Shown here: positions 46,561-57,075 of the stretch, in pieces | How positions within the stretch are numbered: the first letter of the stretch is position 1 | Layout of the letters: each line of letters opens with the position of its first letter | Source of the DNA: Chitinivorax tropicus | GTDB taxonomy: Bacteria; Pseudomonadota; Gammaproteobacteria; Burkholderiales; SCOH01 | Assembly: GCF_014202905.1 (NCBI RefSeq) | Contig: NZ_JACHHY010000011.1 | Coordinates: 82,470-146,469, forward strand | Direction: 5' to 3' | DNA length: 64,000 nt | The notes under the pieces: generated by a model | The model's input: only the letters and a program-made list of their open reading frames with translations | Database searches by the model: none | What the model was told of the DNA's origin: nothing | Made by a program: the position numbers and the translations under genes

Positions 46561-47797
46561 AGCGCAGTGCCTCGGCGGGGTTGATGCGGGCAGCACGCCA
46601 ACTTGGGTAGAGGGTGGCCAACAATGACAGGATCAATGAGACGACAGTGATGACGGAAACGTCAGACCATTGCAGATCGGATGGCAACTCAGTGATGAAA
46701 TACACCTCACCCGCCAGGATCTTGGTACCGATGAAGCGCTCGATGGTAGGGACGATCACATCGATATTGAGCGCAGTGACGATGCCCGCCAACGAGCCCG
46801 CAATGGTGCCGATGAAGCCCACAATCGACCCCTGTACGATGAAGATCTTCATGATCGAACCAGGTGATGCACCCATGGTGCGCAGAATCGCGATATCAGC
46901 CTGTTTGTCGGTCACGGTCATCACCAGGGTCGAGACCAGATTGAACGCGGCCACCGCCACGATCAACGTCAGAATGATGAACATCATGCGTTTTTCAATC
47001 TGCACCGCACGGAAATAATTGGCATTCTGCTGTGTCCAATCCATCACATAGGCATCGGCCTTCAGAGTGTGGATCAAGGTACGGGCCACAGTGGGGGATT
47101 GCATCACGTCATCCAGCTTGAGCCGCACCCCGCTGACATCCTCTCCGAAACGGAACAGCTTTTGCGCATCCGCCATGTGGATATATGCCAAGGTATCGTC
47201 GTACTGGAACAAATCCATATTGAAGATGCCCACCACGGTGAATTGCTTGAAGCGCGGCATCGCACCAACTGGCGACACCTGGCCCTGCGGCGTGATCAGC
47301 GTCACCTTGTCGCCAATCTGCACCCCCAGCTCCCGCGCCACCCCTCGCCCGAGCACCATGCCAAAGGCACCCGGCACCAAGGCATCCATCTTGCCCTGCT
47401 TCATGTGCTTGGCCACGTCCGAGACAGTGGCTTCCGCGTCCGGCACAATACCCTGAACCGCCACGCCCTTGACCGTAGCATCAAAGCTCAACAAACCCTG
47501 GCCGCTGACATAAGGTGCTGATGCGACCACATGTGGGTTCTTCCGAACCTGTTGCGTGACAGACTGCCAGCCCGCCAAGTGCTCCTTCGGCCCGATCACC
47601 TGGACATGTGACACAACAGACAGCATGCGGGCCCGTACTTCCTTCTGGAATCCATTCATCACCGACAGCACCACGATCAGCGCCCACACGCCCAGTGCAA
47701 TGCCCACCATGGAGGCGCCAGAGATGAAGGAAATAAAGTGATTGCGCCGCTTGGCCCGCGTGTAGCGCAGCCCGACGAACAATTCAAATGGCGTCAA
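46553..47797 (-). CDS. lolC: Lipoprotein-releasing permease LolC/LolE family
   Basis: 414-residue FtsX/MacB-type permease: one membrane segment near the N-terminus (about 25-48), a large periplasmic domain (about 50-265) and three C-terminal segments (about 270-295, 315-345, 375-400). The start [24 protein letters not shown] is the LolC/LolE signature. A single permease with LolD suggests the LolF/LolC-only type of complex, in which one protein serves both roles; this depends on no lolE lying elsewhere. Confidence 0.94.
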   Translation of the reverse strand: MTPFELFVGLRYTRAKRRNHFISFISGASMVGIALGVWALIVVLSVMNGFQKEVRARMLSVVSHVQVIGPKEHLAGWQSVTQQVRKNPHVVASAPYVSGQGLLSFDATVKGVAVQGIVPDAEATVSDVAKHMKQGKMDALVPGAFGMVLGRGVARELGVQIGDKVTLITPQGQVSPVGAMPRFKQFTVVGIFNMDLFQYDDTLAYIHMADAQKLFRFGEDVSGVRLKLDDVMQSPTVARTLIHTLKADAYVMDWTQQNANYFRAVQIEKRMMFIILTLIVAVAAFNLVSTLVMTVTDKQADIAILRTMGASPGSIMKIFIVQGSIVGFIGTIAGSLAGIVTALNIDVIVPTIERFIGTKILAGEVYFITELPSDLQWSDVSVITVVSLILSLLATLYPSWRAARINPAEALRYE

Positions 47798-47933
47798 TGC
47801 AGTTACCTCATTTTAGGAAGGCGGCAGTGTGCCATATCCGACCGATCTGCTCCAGCACGGTACCAACAGTATGATCGAGCCGACTGCCCAGTGCGTGTAA
47901 AATAGGCGGTTTTCGCGATAATGCCAGCCCGCC

Positions 47934-48968
47934 ATGCACCTGACTCTCGTCATTCCCCATCTGTTCTGGCCTGATCCCGATCTGCCCGAGATATACCAGG
48001 ACCTGCCACTGCCTGCGCTGAGCTGGTTGCTGTCTCGCAGCACTCGCCAGCCGCAGCCGCTGTCCGCCGATGACTGGCTCGCCCACACTTTTGGCCTGCC
48101 AGATCAGGCCACAGCACCGATCAGCCTGCAGGCGGAGGGATGCAAACCAGGGCAGGATTACTGGCTGCATGCCGACCCGGTACACCTGCAAATCAACCGG
48201 GACCAGTTGATTCTGGCAGACAGCGGCATCCTGTCGATCAGCCAACACGAAGCCGATCAGCTGATCGACTCGCTGAACCGACATTTTGCAGCAGATGGGT
48301 TGCAGTTTGTTGCGCCCTACCCCAGCCGCTGGTATGTACGCTGCCAGACCGCGCCGCAGATCACCACCAAGTCCGTCCACCGCGTGATCGGCCAAGATAT
48401 CCACCGTCACCTGCCTGTGGGGGCCGATGCCATGCATTGGCATCAGACCCTGAACGAAATCCAGATGTTGCTCTACACCCACCCAGTCAACGATGCACGG
48501 GATGCTGCAGGCGACCCGCTCATCAACAGCCTGTGGTTTTGGGGCGGCGGCATCTGGCAAGCACCCACCACGCCCGCTTACGACTGCTGCTGGGCCGATC
48601 CACACTTGGTTTCCGCGCTGGTGCAAACCAGCGGGCTACGCCACGAGGCCCTGCCCGCCACCGCAGCAGCCTGGTTTGAACACGCGCAGCAGGACCGGCA
48701 ATGGATCTGGCAAGACGCCCTGTGCGGGCCTGCCTGGTACAGCGATGCCCATGGCTGGCGGGAGGCATTGTCCCGACTGGAACAAGATTGGTTTCATCCG
48801 CTCAAAACAGCCTTGACCCAAGGCAGGCTGGCATCCCTGACCATCATCGCACCGGAGATGGGAGAATTCACGCTGACGCCACGCGCCGCCTGGTTGTTCT
48901 GGAAACGCACGCAATCCCTCGCCACCTGGGCGCCAACCCAGCACGCCGCACAAGTGAGATCCGCATGA
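47934..48968 (+). CDS. Phosphoglycerate-mutase-like protein of unknown role, coupled to recJ
   Basis: 344 residues. Starts LTLVIPHLFWPDPD with no signal peptide. The composition is rich in Trp, His and Gln, with DWLAHTFGLP, HRHLPVGADAMHWHQTLNEIQML and NSLWFWGGG. This pattern is known as a betaproteobacterial conserved family (COG4255 type) annotated as cofactor-independent phosphoglycerate mutase-like. The metal-binding residues of true iPGM are not evident, so enzyme activity is doubtful. Its stop overlaps the recJ start (ATGA), so the two are coupled. Confidence 0.72.
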   Translation: MHLTLVIPHLFWPDPDLPEIYQDLPLPALSWLLSRSTRQPQPLSADDWLAHTFGLPDQATAPISLQAEGCKPGQDYWLHADPVHLQINRDQLILADSGILSISQHEADQLIDSLNRHFAADGLQFVAPYPSRWYVRCQTAPQITTKSVHRVIGQDIHRHLPVGADAMHWHQTLNEIQMLLYTHPVNDARDAAGDPLINSLWFWGGGIWQAPTTPAYDCCWADPHLVSALVQTSGLRHEALPATAAAWFEHAQQDRQWIWQDALCGPAWYSDAHGWREALSRLEQDWFHPLKTALTQGRLASLTIIAPEMGEFTLTPRAAWLFWKRTQSLATWAPTQHAAQVRSA

Positions 48969-50653
48969 GCATCATCCGCACCCGCCCAGCCAACACCAGC
49001 CACGTGCAGGCCCTGACCGCCAGCGGCCTGTCACCACTGTTTGCTAGGCTGTATGCCGCCAGAGGGGTTGGAACACCAAGCGATCTGGAAACAGGTCTGG
49101 ATCAGCTGATCCCCTATCATCAGCTGAAAAATGCCGATGTCGCTGCCTGTCGGCTGGCCGATGCCATCGCCCGCCAACAGCAGCTGCTGATCGTGGCCGA
49201 TTACGACTCGGACGGCGCCACAGCTTGCGCCGTTGCCATGCGCGCACTGAGTGCAATGGGCGCACGGGTAGATTTCATCGTCCCCAACCGGTTTGAATAT
49301 GGCTATGGCTTGACTCCCGAGATCGTCGAGCTGGCACGCCACAAACAACCTGACCTGCTGATCACCGTGGATAATGGCATTGCCAGCATCGACGGCATCG
49401 AGGCCGCCCGTGCCCATGGCATCGAGGTGCTCGTAACCGATCACCACCTGCCCGGCGACCGGCTGCCGGAGACGCTGATCGTCAATCCCAATCAACCTGG
49501 CTGTCCTTTCCCCAGCAAGCATCTGGCCGGGGTGGGGGTGATTTTCTATGTCATGTTGGCGCTACGGGCCGAGCTGCGTCGCCGTGGTGCCTTTGGCGAA
49601 GGCTCCGGCCCCAATCTCGGCAATCTGCTGGATCTGGTTGCGCTGGGGACGGTCGCTGACGTGGTCAAGCTGGATCACAACAATCGGGTGCTGGTCAGCC
49701 AAGGCTTGGCGCGCATGCGCGCTGGGCGTGCCATACCAGGCATCCTTGGGCTGTTCCGGGTGGCAGGGCGACAATTTGTACAGGCCAGCTGTTTCGACCT
49801 CGGCTTCACGCTCGGCCCCAGGCTGAATGCGGCGGGCAGGCTGGATGATATGTCCCAGGGCATCGCCTGCCTGCTCACCGACGACCCAGACCACGCCCTG
49901 TCGCTGGCAAGCGAGCTGGACCGCCTCAACCGCGAGCGCCGCGCCATCGAAACCAATATGCAGGAAGAAGCGCTGGCGATACTCGATGGCCTCGACGTCG
50001 AAGATCGTTATGCCATCGGCCTGTACCGGCATGACTGGCACCAAGGCGTGATCGGCATCCTCGCCTCTCGCGTCAAAGACCGCTTCCACCGCCCCACCAT
50101 CGTATTCGCACCAGGAAATGCCGGTGAAATCAAAGGATCGGGCCGCTCCATCGGGCCACTCCATCTGCGGGATGCGCTGGATCTAGTCTCCAAACGCCAC
50201 CCTGATCTGATCCTGAAATTTGGTGGGCACGCTGCAGCTGCTGGCCTGACGATCCGAGATCATGACTTCGAACGATTCAAGATCGCGTTCGATGCCGCCG
50301 CCCGCCAGATGCTGGAAGCCAACGATCTGAATCGGGAGATCCTGACCGATGGCGAACTGGGGCAACGTGAATTCACGCTGGACAATGCCGTATCGCTCAA
50401 CCGACAGGTATGGGGGCAAGGCTTCCCGCAGCCCGCGTTTCATGGCGAATTCCAAGTGGCCAATCAGCGCGTGGTGGGTGAAAAACATCTGAAACTGAAG
50501 CTGGCGACCCAAGGCCAAGTACTCGATGCCATGCTGTTCAACCATGCTGACCCACTGCCAGAGCGGGTGCGAGCGGTGTATCGTCTCACCGCCAACGAAT
50601 TCAATGGCAACACCAGCCTGCAATTGATTCTGGAGCACTGGGAAGCGCCCTGA
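48965..50653 (+). CDS. recJ: Single-stranded-DNA-specific exonuclease RecJ
   Basis: 562-residue 5'-3' ssDNA exonuclease of RecF-pathway recombination and mismatch repair. DHH-family motifs: DYDSDG at 79-84 (Ser where Ala is usual), DHH at 159-161, and the DHHA1 motif GGHAAAAGL near residue 420. It starts inside the stop of the upstream gene (ATGA), with a convergent terminator at its end. Confidence 0.97.
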   Translation: MSIIRTRPANTSHVQALTASGLSPLFARLYAARGVGTPSDLETGLDQLIPYHQLKNADVAACRLADAIARQQQLLIVADYDSDGATACAVAMRALSAMGARVDFIVPNRFEYGYGLTPEIVELARHKQPDLLITVDNGIASIDGIEAARAHGIEVLVTDHHLPGDRLPETLIVNPNQPGCPFPSKHLAGVGVIFYVMLALRAELRRRGAFGEGSGPNLGNLLDLVALGTVADVVKLDHNNRVLVSQGLARMRAGRAIPGILGLFRVAGRQFVQASCFDLGFTLGPRLNAAGRLDDMSQGIACLLTDDPDHALSLASELDRLNRERRAIETNMQEEALAILDGLDVEDRYAIGLYRHDWHQGVIGILASRVKDRFHRPTIVFAPGNAGEIKGSGRSIGPLHLRDALDLVSKRHPDLILKFGGHAAAAGLTIRDHDFERFKIAFDAAARQMLEANDLNREILTDGELGQREFTLDNAVSLNRQVWGQGFPQPAFHGEFQVANQRVVGEKHLKLKLATQGQVLDAMLFNHADPLPERVRAVYRLTANEFNGNTSLQLILEHWEAP

Positions 50654-50680
50654 AAAATGGGGCGTTCCCGCCCCGTTTTC
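50652..50680. terminator. Bidirectional terminator between recJ and the AI-2E family gene
   Basis: GGGGCG (50659-50664), loop TTCC, CGCCCC (50669-50674), then GTTTTC. On the other strand ATTTTTCA follows, so it serves both convergent genes. Confidence 0.8.
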
Positions 50681-50691
50681 CGTCAACCGCT

Positions 50692-51750
50692 CTATTTGAA
50701 AGCTGGCACATCCCAGCGCTTCCATTCATCCTTGAACCATGCATAGAACACCGGCGCGGCCACCACCCCGACTGGGCCAAAAATCCGCTCCATCAACAGC
50801 ATCACCAGCAGAATTTCCCAGGCTTTCGCCTTGATTTCCCCACCCACGATCCGGGCGTTGAAAAAATACTCCAGCTTGTGGATCACGATCAGATACCCCA
50901 GCGCCCCCGCCGCCGCACCAAATGAATGATGCAAGCTGAGCAGGAACACGACCGTATTCGAGATCAGGTTGCCGATCACCGGCAACAAACCACAGATGAA
51001 GGTCACCACGATCATGGTCTTGACGAACGGCAGATGCACCCCCAGCAATGGCAGTGCAACAGCCAGATACAAGCCCGTCAACGTGGTATTGAGTGCAGAG
51101 ATCTTGACCTGGGCCGACACGATGCGTGAAAACGCCAAGCGGATCGCACCCATCTGCGTGAACAACTGGTTGGACACCGGCCCTAATTTGGTCAATTCAA
51201 TCAGGTCAGAAAAAGCGATCATCGCGCCAAGCAACATGCCCAACAAGGCATAGCCCAACACCTTGACCGCCCCCAGGCCGATGTTGCCCACCATCGCCGC
51301 ATGCTCGCGCAACAGCCGCCCCACCTCGCTCAGCAACTCACTCCGTGGCGGCAGGTATTTCGCAATCATCTCAGGTAACCATGTCCGGCTGGAATCCACC
51401 GCATCCGCCATTTCCTGCAACAAGGCTTCCAGCATGCCATGGGGTTTGAAAAAGAAAGTGACCCCGGTGACCACCGCCGTCAACAGCCCAACCACCACGA
51501 TCGCCACGGTTGACACCGCCAACCATTTGGCTCGCCCCGACGACAATCGGCCAAACAGCACCCGCGACAATGACTCCACCCACCAGAAGGTCAGCAGACC
51601 GGTGAACAACGGCACCAGCATGCCACCGTAAACCGTCAACAAGAACAGGGCCGCAGAAAAGGCAAAAGCCGCGAAACGAAGGCTGGCAGGTGTCCAGCGT
51701 GTGAAAGCAGTATTCATACGAGAAAGAGGATCGGTCGGAGCTGGCATCAT
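50692..51750 (-). CDS. AI-2E family transporter
   Basis: A 352-residue inner-membrane protein with about eight membrane segments. It follows the AI-2E (PF01594) pattern: paired N-terminal segments around FSAALFLLTVYGGMLVPLFTGLL, a periplasmic helical stretch, then HLPFVKTMIVVTFICGLLPVIGNLISN and the C-terminal GPVGVVAAPVFYAW. Substrates of the family are varied (quorum signals, ions or none proven). The start is uncertain: ATG at 51750 or 51717, neither with a good ribosome site. Confidence 0.85.
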   Translation of the reverse strand: MMPAPTDPLSRMNTAFTRWTPASLRFAAFAFSAALFLLTVYGGMLVPLFTGLLTFWWVESLSRVLFGRLSSGRAKWLAVSTVAIVVVGLLTAVVTGVTFFFKPHGMLEALLQEMADAVDSSRTWLPEMIAKYLPPRSELLSEVGRLLREHAAMVGNIGLGAVKVLGYALLGMLLGAMIAFSDLIELTKLGPVSNQLFTQMGAIRLAFSRIVSAQVKISALNTTLTGLYLAVALPLLGVHLPFVKTMIVVTFICGLLPVIGNLISNTVVFLLSLHHSFGAAAGALGYLIVIHKLEYFFNARIVGGEIKAKAWEILLVMLLMERIFGPVGVVAAPVFYAWFKDEWKRWDVPAFK

Positions 51751-51913
51751 AAGTGTTTTAGCCGCCTCGTCAACCTGCAAGCCATGACATATGGAAATAT
51801 ATGACCGCCCCCCACCTCGTCCCAGCACTGATTCCGCAAGATGGCAGAGCCACCCATCGCATGCATGATGATCCGTATGTTGCCAATCTGCCCGCTTCAG
51901 TTGATAATTCGCC

Positions 51914-52203
51914 CGTTCATGCAGGAGAGTGTGACCAACCGTCACCGCCGAAGGCGCAAATTCACCCGGAATCGCTCAGGCAAAAGGACTGCACGATGCA
52001 GCTGAATGCTGCCGCCCAGCTGGTTGGGCGGTCTGGCCAGCAAACGCTGTGGCGCCTTGGCGCCCAATCACTCTGGAGAGAGATGGCCTGACCGCCATCC
52101 GCCGAAGGGGCTAACGGCTGACTGGCCGGAAAATCTCAGGTGCCAAGGACAGAGGGGTGAGTCTAAGATGGTTTAAACCCGTAACGAACGAACCTGGACT
52201 CAC
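51914..52203 (+). ncRNA. Tandem glycine riboswitch upstream of gcvT
   Basis: Two gcvT-type aptamers. Aptamer 1 has GGAGAG (51924), CCGCCGAAGGCGCAA (about 51945-51959) and CTCAGGCAAAAGGAC (about 51975-51989). Aptamer 2 has CTCTGGAGAG (52071-52080), CCGCCGAAGGGGCTAA (about 52098-52113) and AATCTCAGGTGCCAAGGAC (about 52132-52150). GTGAGTC (52157-52163) can pair with GACTCAC (52197-52203), which lies just before the gcvT ATG and covers its ribosome-site region. Part of the same GTGAG can instead extend the aptamer-2 P1 stem. Glycine binding would then free the start, a translational ON switch. Motifs are read directly; the mechanism is inference. Confidence 0.93.
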
Positions 52204-52206
52204 TTC

Positions 52207-53298
52207 ATGACCACTGCCCCGCAACGCACGCCCCTGTTTCAAAGCCACGTCGACTGTGGTGCCAAAATGGTCGATTTCGCTGGCTGGGAAATGCCCATCC
52301 ACTATGGCTCCCAACTGAAAGAACACGAAGCCGTGCGCACTGACGCTGGCATGTTCGATGTTTCGCACATGACGGTGGTTGACCTCACCGGCACCGATGC
52401 CAAAGCCTATCTGCAACGCCTGCTCGCCAATGACGTAGCCAAGCTGGGCTTCGTCGGCAAAGCGCTGTATTCCGGCATGCTCAACGAGCAAGGCGGGGTC
52501 ATCGATGACCTGATCGTCTACCTGACCGACTGGGGTTACCGTATCGTCGTCAATGCTGCCACCCGCGACAAAGACCTGGCCTGGATGGAAAAACAGACCG
52601 CCGGTTTCAGTGTCAAACTGACCGAGCGCCCCGAACTGGCCATGGTGGCAGTACAAGGCCCACAAGCCATTGCCAAGGCATGTGCTGCTTTTGCTGACAA
52701 AGCCGAGCTGATCCAATCCCTGAAGATTTTCCAAGGCGTACCGGCAGGTGACTGGTTCATCGCCCGTACCGGCTACACCGGTGAAGACGGTCTGGAGATC
52801 ATGGTGCCCAGCACCGAAGCCGCTGCTTTCTGGCAAGCACTGGTCAAGGCAGGTGTCGTGCCATGTGGGCTGGGCGCACGCGATACACTCCGCCTGGAAG
52901 CAGGCATGAACCTGTACGGCCACGAGATGGATGACAGCGTCTCCCCGCTGCAAGCTGGCATGGGCTGGACGATCGTCTGGGAACCGGCTGATCGCCAATT
53001 CATTGGCCGCGACGTGATCCAGGCTGAAAAAGCAGCTGGCGTGAAGATGAAGCAGGTGGGCTTGGTGCTGGAAGGCCGTGGCGTGATGCGTGATGGCATG
53101 AAAGTCGTGGTGGAAGGCCTGGGTGAAGGCATTACCACCAGCGGCACATTCTCCCCCACCCTGAAGACCTCCATCGCCATGGCACGGGTGCCAGCTGGCA
53201 CCGGCAGCACTGCGCATGTCGATATCCGTGGCACACTGGTGGAAGTCAAAGTAGTCAAAATGCCTTTCGTCCGCAACGGCAAGAAGGTCTACGAATAA
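52207..53298 (+). CDS. gcvT: Aminomethyltransferase (glycine cleavage T protein)
   Basis: 363-residue T protein. It takes the aminomethyl group from lipoyl-GcvH, releasing ammonia and forming methylene-THF. Family motifs: [39 protein letters not shown], the [12 protein letters not shown] segment near the catalytic Asp, [15 protein letters not shown], and [18 protein letters not shown]. Controlled by the tandem glycine riboswitch directly upstream; the ATG lies four bases past the sequestering hairpin strand. Confidence 0.97.
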   Translation: MTTAPQRTPLFQSHVDCGAKMVDFAGWEMPIHYGSQLKEHEAVRTDAGMFDVSHMTVVDLTGTDAKAYLQRLLANDVAKLGFVGKALYSGMLNEQGGVIDDLIVYLTDWGYRIVVNAATRDKDLAWMEKQTAGFSVKLTERPELAMVAVQGPQAIAKACAAFADKAELIQSLKIFQGVPAGDWFIARTGYTGEDGLEIMVPSTEAAAFWQALVKAGVVPCGLGARDTLRLEAGMNLYGHEMDDSVSPLQAGMGWTIVWEPADRQFIGRDVIQAEKAAGVKMKQVGLVLEGRGVMRDGMKVVVEGLGEGITTSGTFSPTLKTSIAMARVPAGTGSTAHVDIRGTLVEVKVVKMPFVRNGKKVYE

Positions 53299-53393
53299 AC
53301 ACCAACCTGGCTTGGCTGATTCAACCATACCAAGCCATATTCGCCACCGGCACGTGCTGTGTGCAGCATGGTCGGTGGGATGGAATGGATTGA

Positions 53394-53467
53394 TGTAGGG
53401 CGGATGGGATCATCCCACCATATCCGCCGTTATCTGTCGCTGGGCTGCGGTGTGTACCCGCCCTACA
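53394..53467. repeat. 74-bp palindromic MITE-like repeat between gcvT and gcvH
   Basis: The element is bounded by TGTAGGGCGG (53394-53403) and CCGCCCTACA (53458-53467), a perfect 10-base terminal inverted repeat. The left half contains GGCGGAT...ATCCGCC around TGGGATCATCCCA, so it folds by itself. The GTAGGGCGGAT...ATCCGCC pattern resembles short palindromic repeats scattered in many proteobacterial genomes. Only one copy is in this window, and no target-site duplication is obvious. Confidence 0.7.
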
Positions 53468-53483
53468 AACAAAAAAGGAAAGC

Positions 53484-53873
53484 ATGATGAGCAATATCCC
53501 CGCCGAGCTGAAATATGTTGAATCCCACGAGTGGCTGCGCAAAGAAGCCGATGGCAGCGTGACCGTCGGCATTACCGCCCATGCACAGGAGCTGCTGGGT
53601 GATGTGGTATTCGTGGAGCTGCCCAAAGTCGGCGCCGTGTTGGACAAGGACGCCCAGGCAGGCGTGGTGGAATCCGTCAAAGCCGCTTCGGATGTCTTCT
53701 GCCCGATCGCAGGCGAAATACTGGCCATCAACGAAGCACTGGAAGCCACCCCTGAGCTGGCCAACAGCGACCCCTACGGCGAAGGCTGGTTCTTCAAGAT
53801 CAAGCCGGCCAGCCTGGTTGACCTGGATGCCTGCATGGACGCCAGCGCCTATGCCAAGGAAATCGGCGCCTGA
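53484..53873 (+). CDS. gcvH: Glycine cleavage system H protein
   Basis: 129-residue lipoyl carrier. Lys66 in [12 protein letters not shown] is the lipoylation site; the start [15 protein letters not shown] is typical. AAGGA precedes an ATG-ATG pair at 53484/53487; either could start. It lies 185 bases after gcvT, with a palindromic repeat between, and ends at a strong terminator. Confidence 0.97.
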   Translation: MMSNIPAELKYVESHEWLRKEADGSVTVGITAHAQELLGDVVFVELPKVGAVLDKDAQAGVVESVKAASDVFCPIAGEILAINEALEATPELANSDPYGEGWFFKIKPASLVDLDACMDASAYAKEIGA

Positions 53874-53889
53874 GGCGTATCCACAAGAT

Positions 53890-53929
53890 CAACAACAGCC
53901 CCTGTTTCTGCCGGGGCTGTTGTTTTTTG
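53890..53929 (+). terminator. Terminator between gcvH and gcvP
   Basis: AACAACAGCCCC (53891-53902) and GGGGCTGTTGTT (53913-53924) form a 12-bp stem followed by TTTT. It implies gcvP is made at a lower level than gcvTH, or from its own promoter. Confidence 0.9.
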
Positions 53930-53966
53930 GCCCGACCGGCCAACGACGTATGTAAGGAACTCAGCG

Positions 53967-56840
53967 ATGAAGCATTCGCTCACTCAACTCGAACACCACG
54001 AAGAATTCATTGGCCGCCATATCGGCTCCGAACAGGCCGACCTGGATGCCATGCTCAAAGCGATCGGCGCCAGCTCCCTTGACAATCTGGTCGAGCAGAC
54101 CGTTCCCGCCTCGATCCGCCTCGCCCATGCGCTGCCACTGGGTGCGCCACGGACCGAGCACGAGGCATTGTCCGCACTCAAAGCCGTTGCCAGCAAGAAT
54201 CAGATCAAACGCTCGTTCATCGGCATGGGCTACTATGACGTGATCACCCCCAAGGTGATTCTGCGTAATGTGTTGGAAAACCCCGGCTGGTATACCGCGT
54301 ATACCCCGTATCAGGCTGAAATCGCTCAGGGTCGCCTCGAAGCACTGCTGAACTATCAACAGATGGTCATCGACCTGACCGGCATGGAGCTGGCCAATGC
54401 ATCGCTGCTGGACGAAGCCACTGCCGCTGCCGAAGCGATGGCCATGGCCCGTCGGGTGGGCAAGGCCAAGAGCAATGCCTTCTTCGTCGATGTTGATTGC
54501 TTCCCGCAGACCATCGATGTCGTCAAGACCCGTGCGGCCTTCTTTGGCTTCGAGCTGGTCTTCGGCAAGGCTCAGGATGCCGCTCTGCACGACGTGTTCG
54601 GTGCCCTGCTGCAATACCCGAACCAAACAGGCGAGCTGGTCGATATGCCTGCCATCATCGCGGCGCTGAAGGGCAAAGGCGTCATCACCGCCGTCGCCAC
54701 CGACCTGATGGCCCTGCTGATGCTGAAATCGCCCGGTGAAATGGGCGCAGATATCGCCCTGGGCTCCGCGCAACGCTTTGGCGTGCCGATGGGCTTCGGT
54801 GGCCCGCATGCTGCCTTCTTCGCGACCATGGACGAGCACAAGCGCTCGGTGCCGGGCCGCATCATCGGCGTCTCGGTCGATGCCCGTGGCAAGAAAGCCC
54901 TGCGCATGGCGCTGCAGACCCGCGAACAGCATATCCGCCGCGAAAAGGCAAATTCAAACATCTGCACCTCGCAGGTGTTGCTGGCCAATATCTCATCGTT
55001 CTATGCGGTCTATCACGGCCCGGTCGGCCTCAAGCGCATCGCTAGCCGCATTCACCGCCTGGCGGCCATTTTTGCGGAAGGGCTGAAGCAGACCAAGCTG
55101 AATGTGCTGAACACCAGCTTCTTCGACACCTTGCACATCGAGCTGGGCAGCCATGCGGGCGATGTCTACCAGGCAGCACAGGCAGCGGGCTACAACCTGC
55201 GCCGTGTCAGCGCAACCGTATTGGGCGTGTCCTTCGATGAGAAATCGACCCGCGCCGATGTCGAAGCGCTGTGGGCAGCCTTCGGTGCCAATGGCCATTC
55301 AGTCGATACCATCGACAACCTGCTGGCCGATGGCAGCGGCATTCCGGTCGGCTTGGCCCGTGAATCGGCCTACCTGACCCACCCGGTGTTCAACCGCTAC
55401 CACACCGAACACGAGATGCTGCGTTATATTAAGCGCCTCGAAAACAAAGATCTGGCATTGAATCACTCGATGATCAGCCTCGGCTCATGCACCATGAAGC
55501 TGAACGCCACCAGCGAGATGATTCCAGTCACCTGGTCCGAATTCGGTGACATGCACCCCTTTGCACCGCTGGATCAAGCCCAGGGCTATCTGGAAATGAT
55601 CAACGGCCTCGACAGCTTCCTGCGGGCCATCACCGGCTTCGACGCCATCTGCATGCAGCCCAACTCGGGCGCGCAGGGCGAATACGCCGGTCTGGTTGCC
55701 ATCCAGCGCTATCACACTTCGCGCGGCGAAGGGCATCGTAATGTCTGCCTGATTCCCAAGTCAGCGCACGGCACCAACCCCGCCACCGCTCAGATGGCCA
55801 ATCTGGAGGTCATCGTGGTCAACTGCGATGACAACGGCAACGTGGATGTCGCAGACCTGAAAGCCAAGGCTGAGCTGCATTCCAAGCACCTGAGCTGCCT
55901 GATGATCACCTACCCGTCCACCCATGGCGTATTCGAAGAGGCGATCAAGGACATCTGCGACATCGTCCACCAGCACGGCGGCCAAGTGTATATGGATGGT
56001 GCCAACCTGAATGCGCAGGTCGGCCTCACTCAGCCCGCGCTGATCGGTGCCGATGTGTCGCACATGAACCTGCACAAGACCTTCTGCATTCCACACGGCG
56101 GCGGTGGCCCCGGCATGGGTCCGATTGGCCTGAAGGCACATCTGGCGCCCTTTACCAGCAACCACGCGGTACAGCCGATCGAAGGCCCGAACCAGGGCCA
56201 GAGCGCGGTTTCCGCAGCGCCTTACGGCTCAGCCTCGATTCTGCCGATCTCGTACATGTATATTGCGATGATGGGCGCCCAAGGCATGAAGACCGCAACC
56301 CAAGTGGCATTGCTGAATGCCAACTACATTGCCACCAAGCTGGCACCACACTACCCCGTGCTGTATACCGGTAGCCAGGGCCGCGTCGCGCATGAGTGCA
56401 TCATCGACATCCGCCCGATCAAGGCTGCGTGCGGCATCAGCGAGGTCGATATCGCCAAACGCCTGATGGACTATGGCTTCCATGCGCCGACCATGTCCTT
56501 CCCAGTGGCAGGCACCATCATGATCGAGCCGACCGAGTCCGAATCCAAGGCCGAGCTGGATCGCTTCATCGAAGCATTGATCGCGATCCGCCATGAGATC
56601 CGCAAAGTCGAGGCGGGTGAATGGACAGCGGACAACAACCCGCTGAAACATGCGCCGCACACCCAGTCAGACGTGATCGGCAACGAATGGAGCCGCCCAT
56701 ACAGCCAGCAGACCGCTGTCTTCCCGCTGCCGTGGGTGGGCGACAACAAGTTCTGGCCAAGCGTCAACCGTATCGATGACGTATATGGCGACCGGAACCT
56801 GTTCTGCGCCTGCGTACCGATGGACGAGTACGCCAGCTGA
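53967..56840 (+). CDS. gcvP: Glycine dehydrogenase (decarboxylating), P protein
   Basis: Single-chain 957-residue PLP enzyme that decarboxylates glycine onto lipoyl-GcvH. The start [21 protein letters not shown], the N-half EISQGR-like [17 protein letters not shown], and the C-half PLP-lysine Lys704 in [19 protein letters not shown] are clear. It follows gcvH after a terminator; no second riboswitch is seen before it. Confidence 0.97.
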   Translation: MKHSLTQLEHHEEFIGRHIGSEQADLDAMLKAIGASSLDNLVEQTVPASIRLAHALPLGAPRTEHEALSALKAVASKNQIKRSFIGMGYYDVITPKVILRNVLENPGWYTAYTPYQAEIAQGRLEALLNYQQMVIDLTGMELANASLLDEATAAAEAMAMARRVGKAKSNAFFVDVDCFPQTIDVVKTRAAFFGFELVFGKAQDAALHDVFGALLQYPNQTGELVDMPAIIAALKGKGVITAVATDLMALLMLKSPGEMGADIALGSAQRFGVPMGFGGPHAAFFATMDEHKRSVPGRIIGVSVDARGKKALRMALQTREQHIRREKANSNICTSQVLLANISSFYAVYHGPVGLKRIASRIHRLAAIFAEGLKQTKLNVLNTSFFDTLHIELGSHAGDVYQAAQAAGYNLRRVSATVLGVSFDEKSTRADVEALWAAFGANGHSVDTIDNLLADGSGIPVGLARESAYLTHPVFNRYHTEHEMLRYIKRLENKDLALNHSMISLGSCTMKLNATSEMIPVTWSEFGDMHPFAPLDQAQGYLEMINGLDSFLRAITGFDAICMQPNSGAQGEYAGLVAIQRYHTSRGEGHRNVCLIPKSAHGTNPATAQMANLEVIVVNCDDNGNVDVADLKAKAELHSKHLSCLMITYPSTHGVFEEAIKDICDIVHQHGGQVYMDGANLNAQVGLTQPALIGADVSHMNLHKTFCIPHGGGGPGMGPIGLKAHLAPFTSNHAVQPIEGPNQGQSAVSAAPYGSASILPISYMYIAMMGAQGMKTATQVALLNANYIATKLAPHYPVLYTGSQGRVAHECIIDIRPIKAACGISEVDIAKRLMDYGFHAPTMSFPVAGTIMIEPTESESKAELDRFIEALIAIRHEIRKVEAGEWTADNNPLKHAPHTQSDVIGNEWSRPYSQQTAVFPLPWVGDNKFWPSVNRIDDVYGDRNLFCACVPMDEYAS

Positions 56841-56863
56841 AGCCAGCACTTGAAGTAGTAAAC

Positions 56864-56887
56864 GCCACCCCGTGCAAGCGGGGTGGC
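56864..56887 (+). terminator. Hairpin after gcvP
   Basis: GCCACCCCG (56864-56872) and CGGGGTGGC (56879-56887) form a 9-bp stem 24 bases past the gcvP stop. There is no U-run, so termination would be weak or Rho-assisted. Confidence 0.4.
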
Positions 56888-57075
56888 ACGATATCGCATC
56901 AGAACTGGCGCCAGCCCGGGCAAACCCTACCCTGACAGCCCTGGCGGGTGCGTGTACGCTATATGTGGCTGACAGACTGCTCCCGGCGGCGTTCCTTTGC
57001 TTGCCCACCCCGCCAGAGCGTGGATCTGAACAAAGCTGCCAGCCCAACCTGCCATTTCTTGTTCGGAGAACCCGC

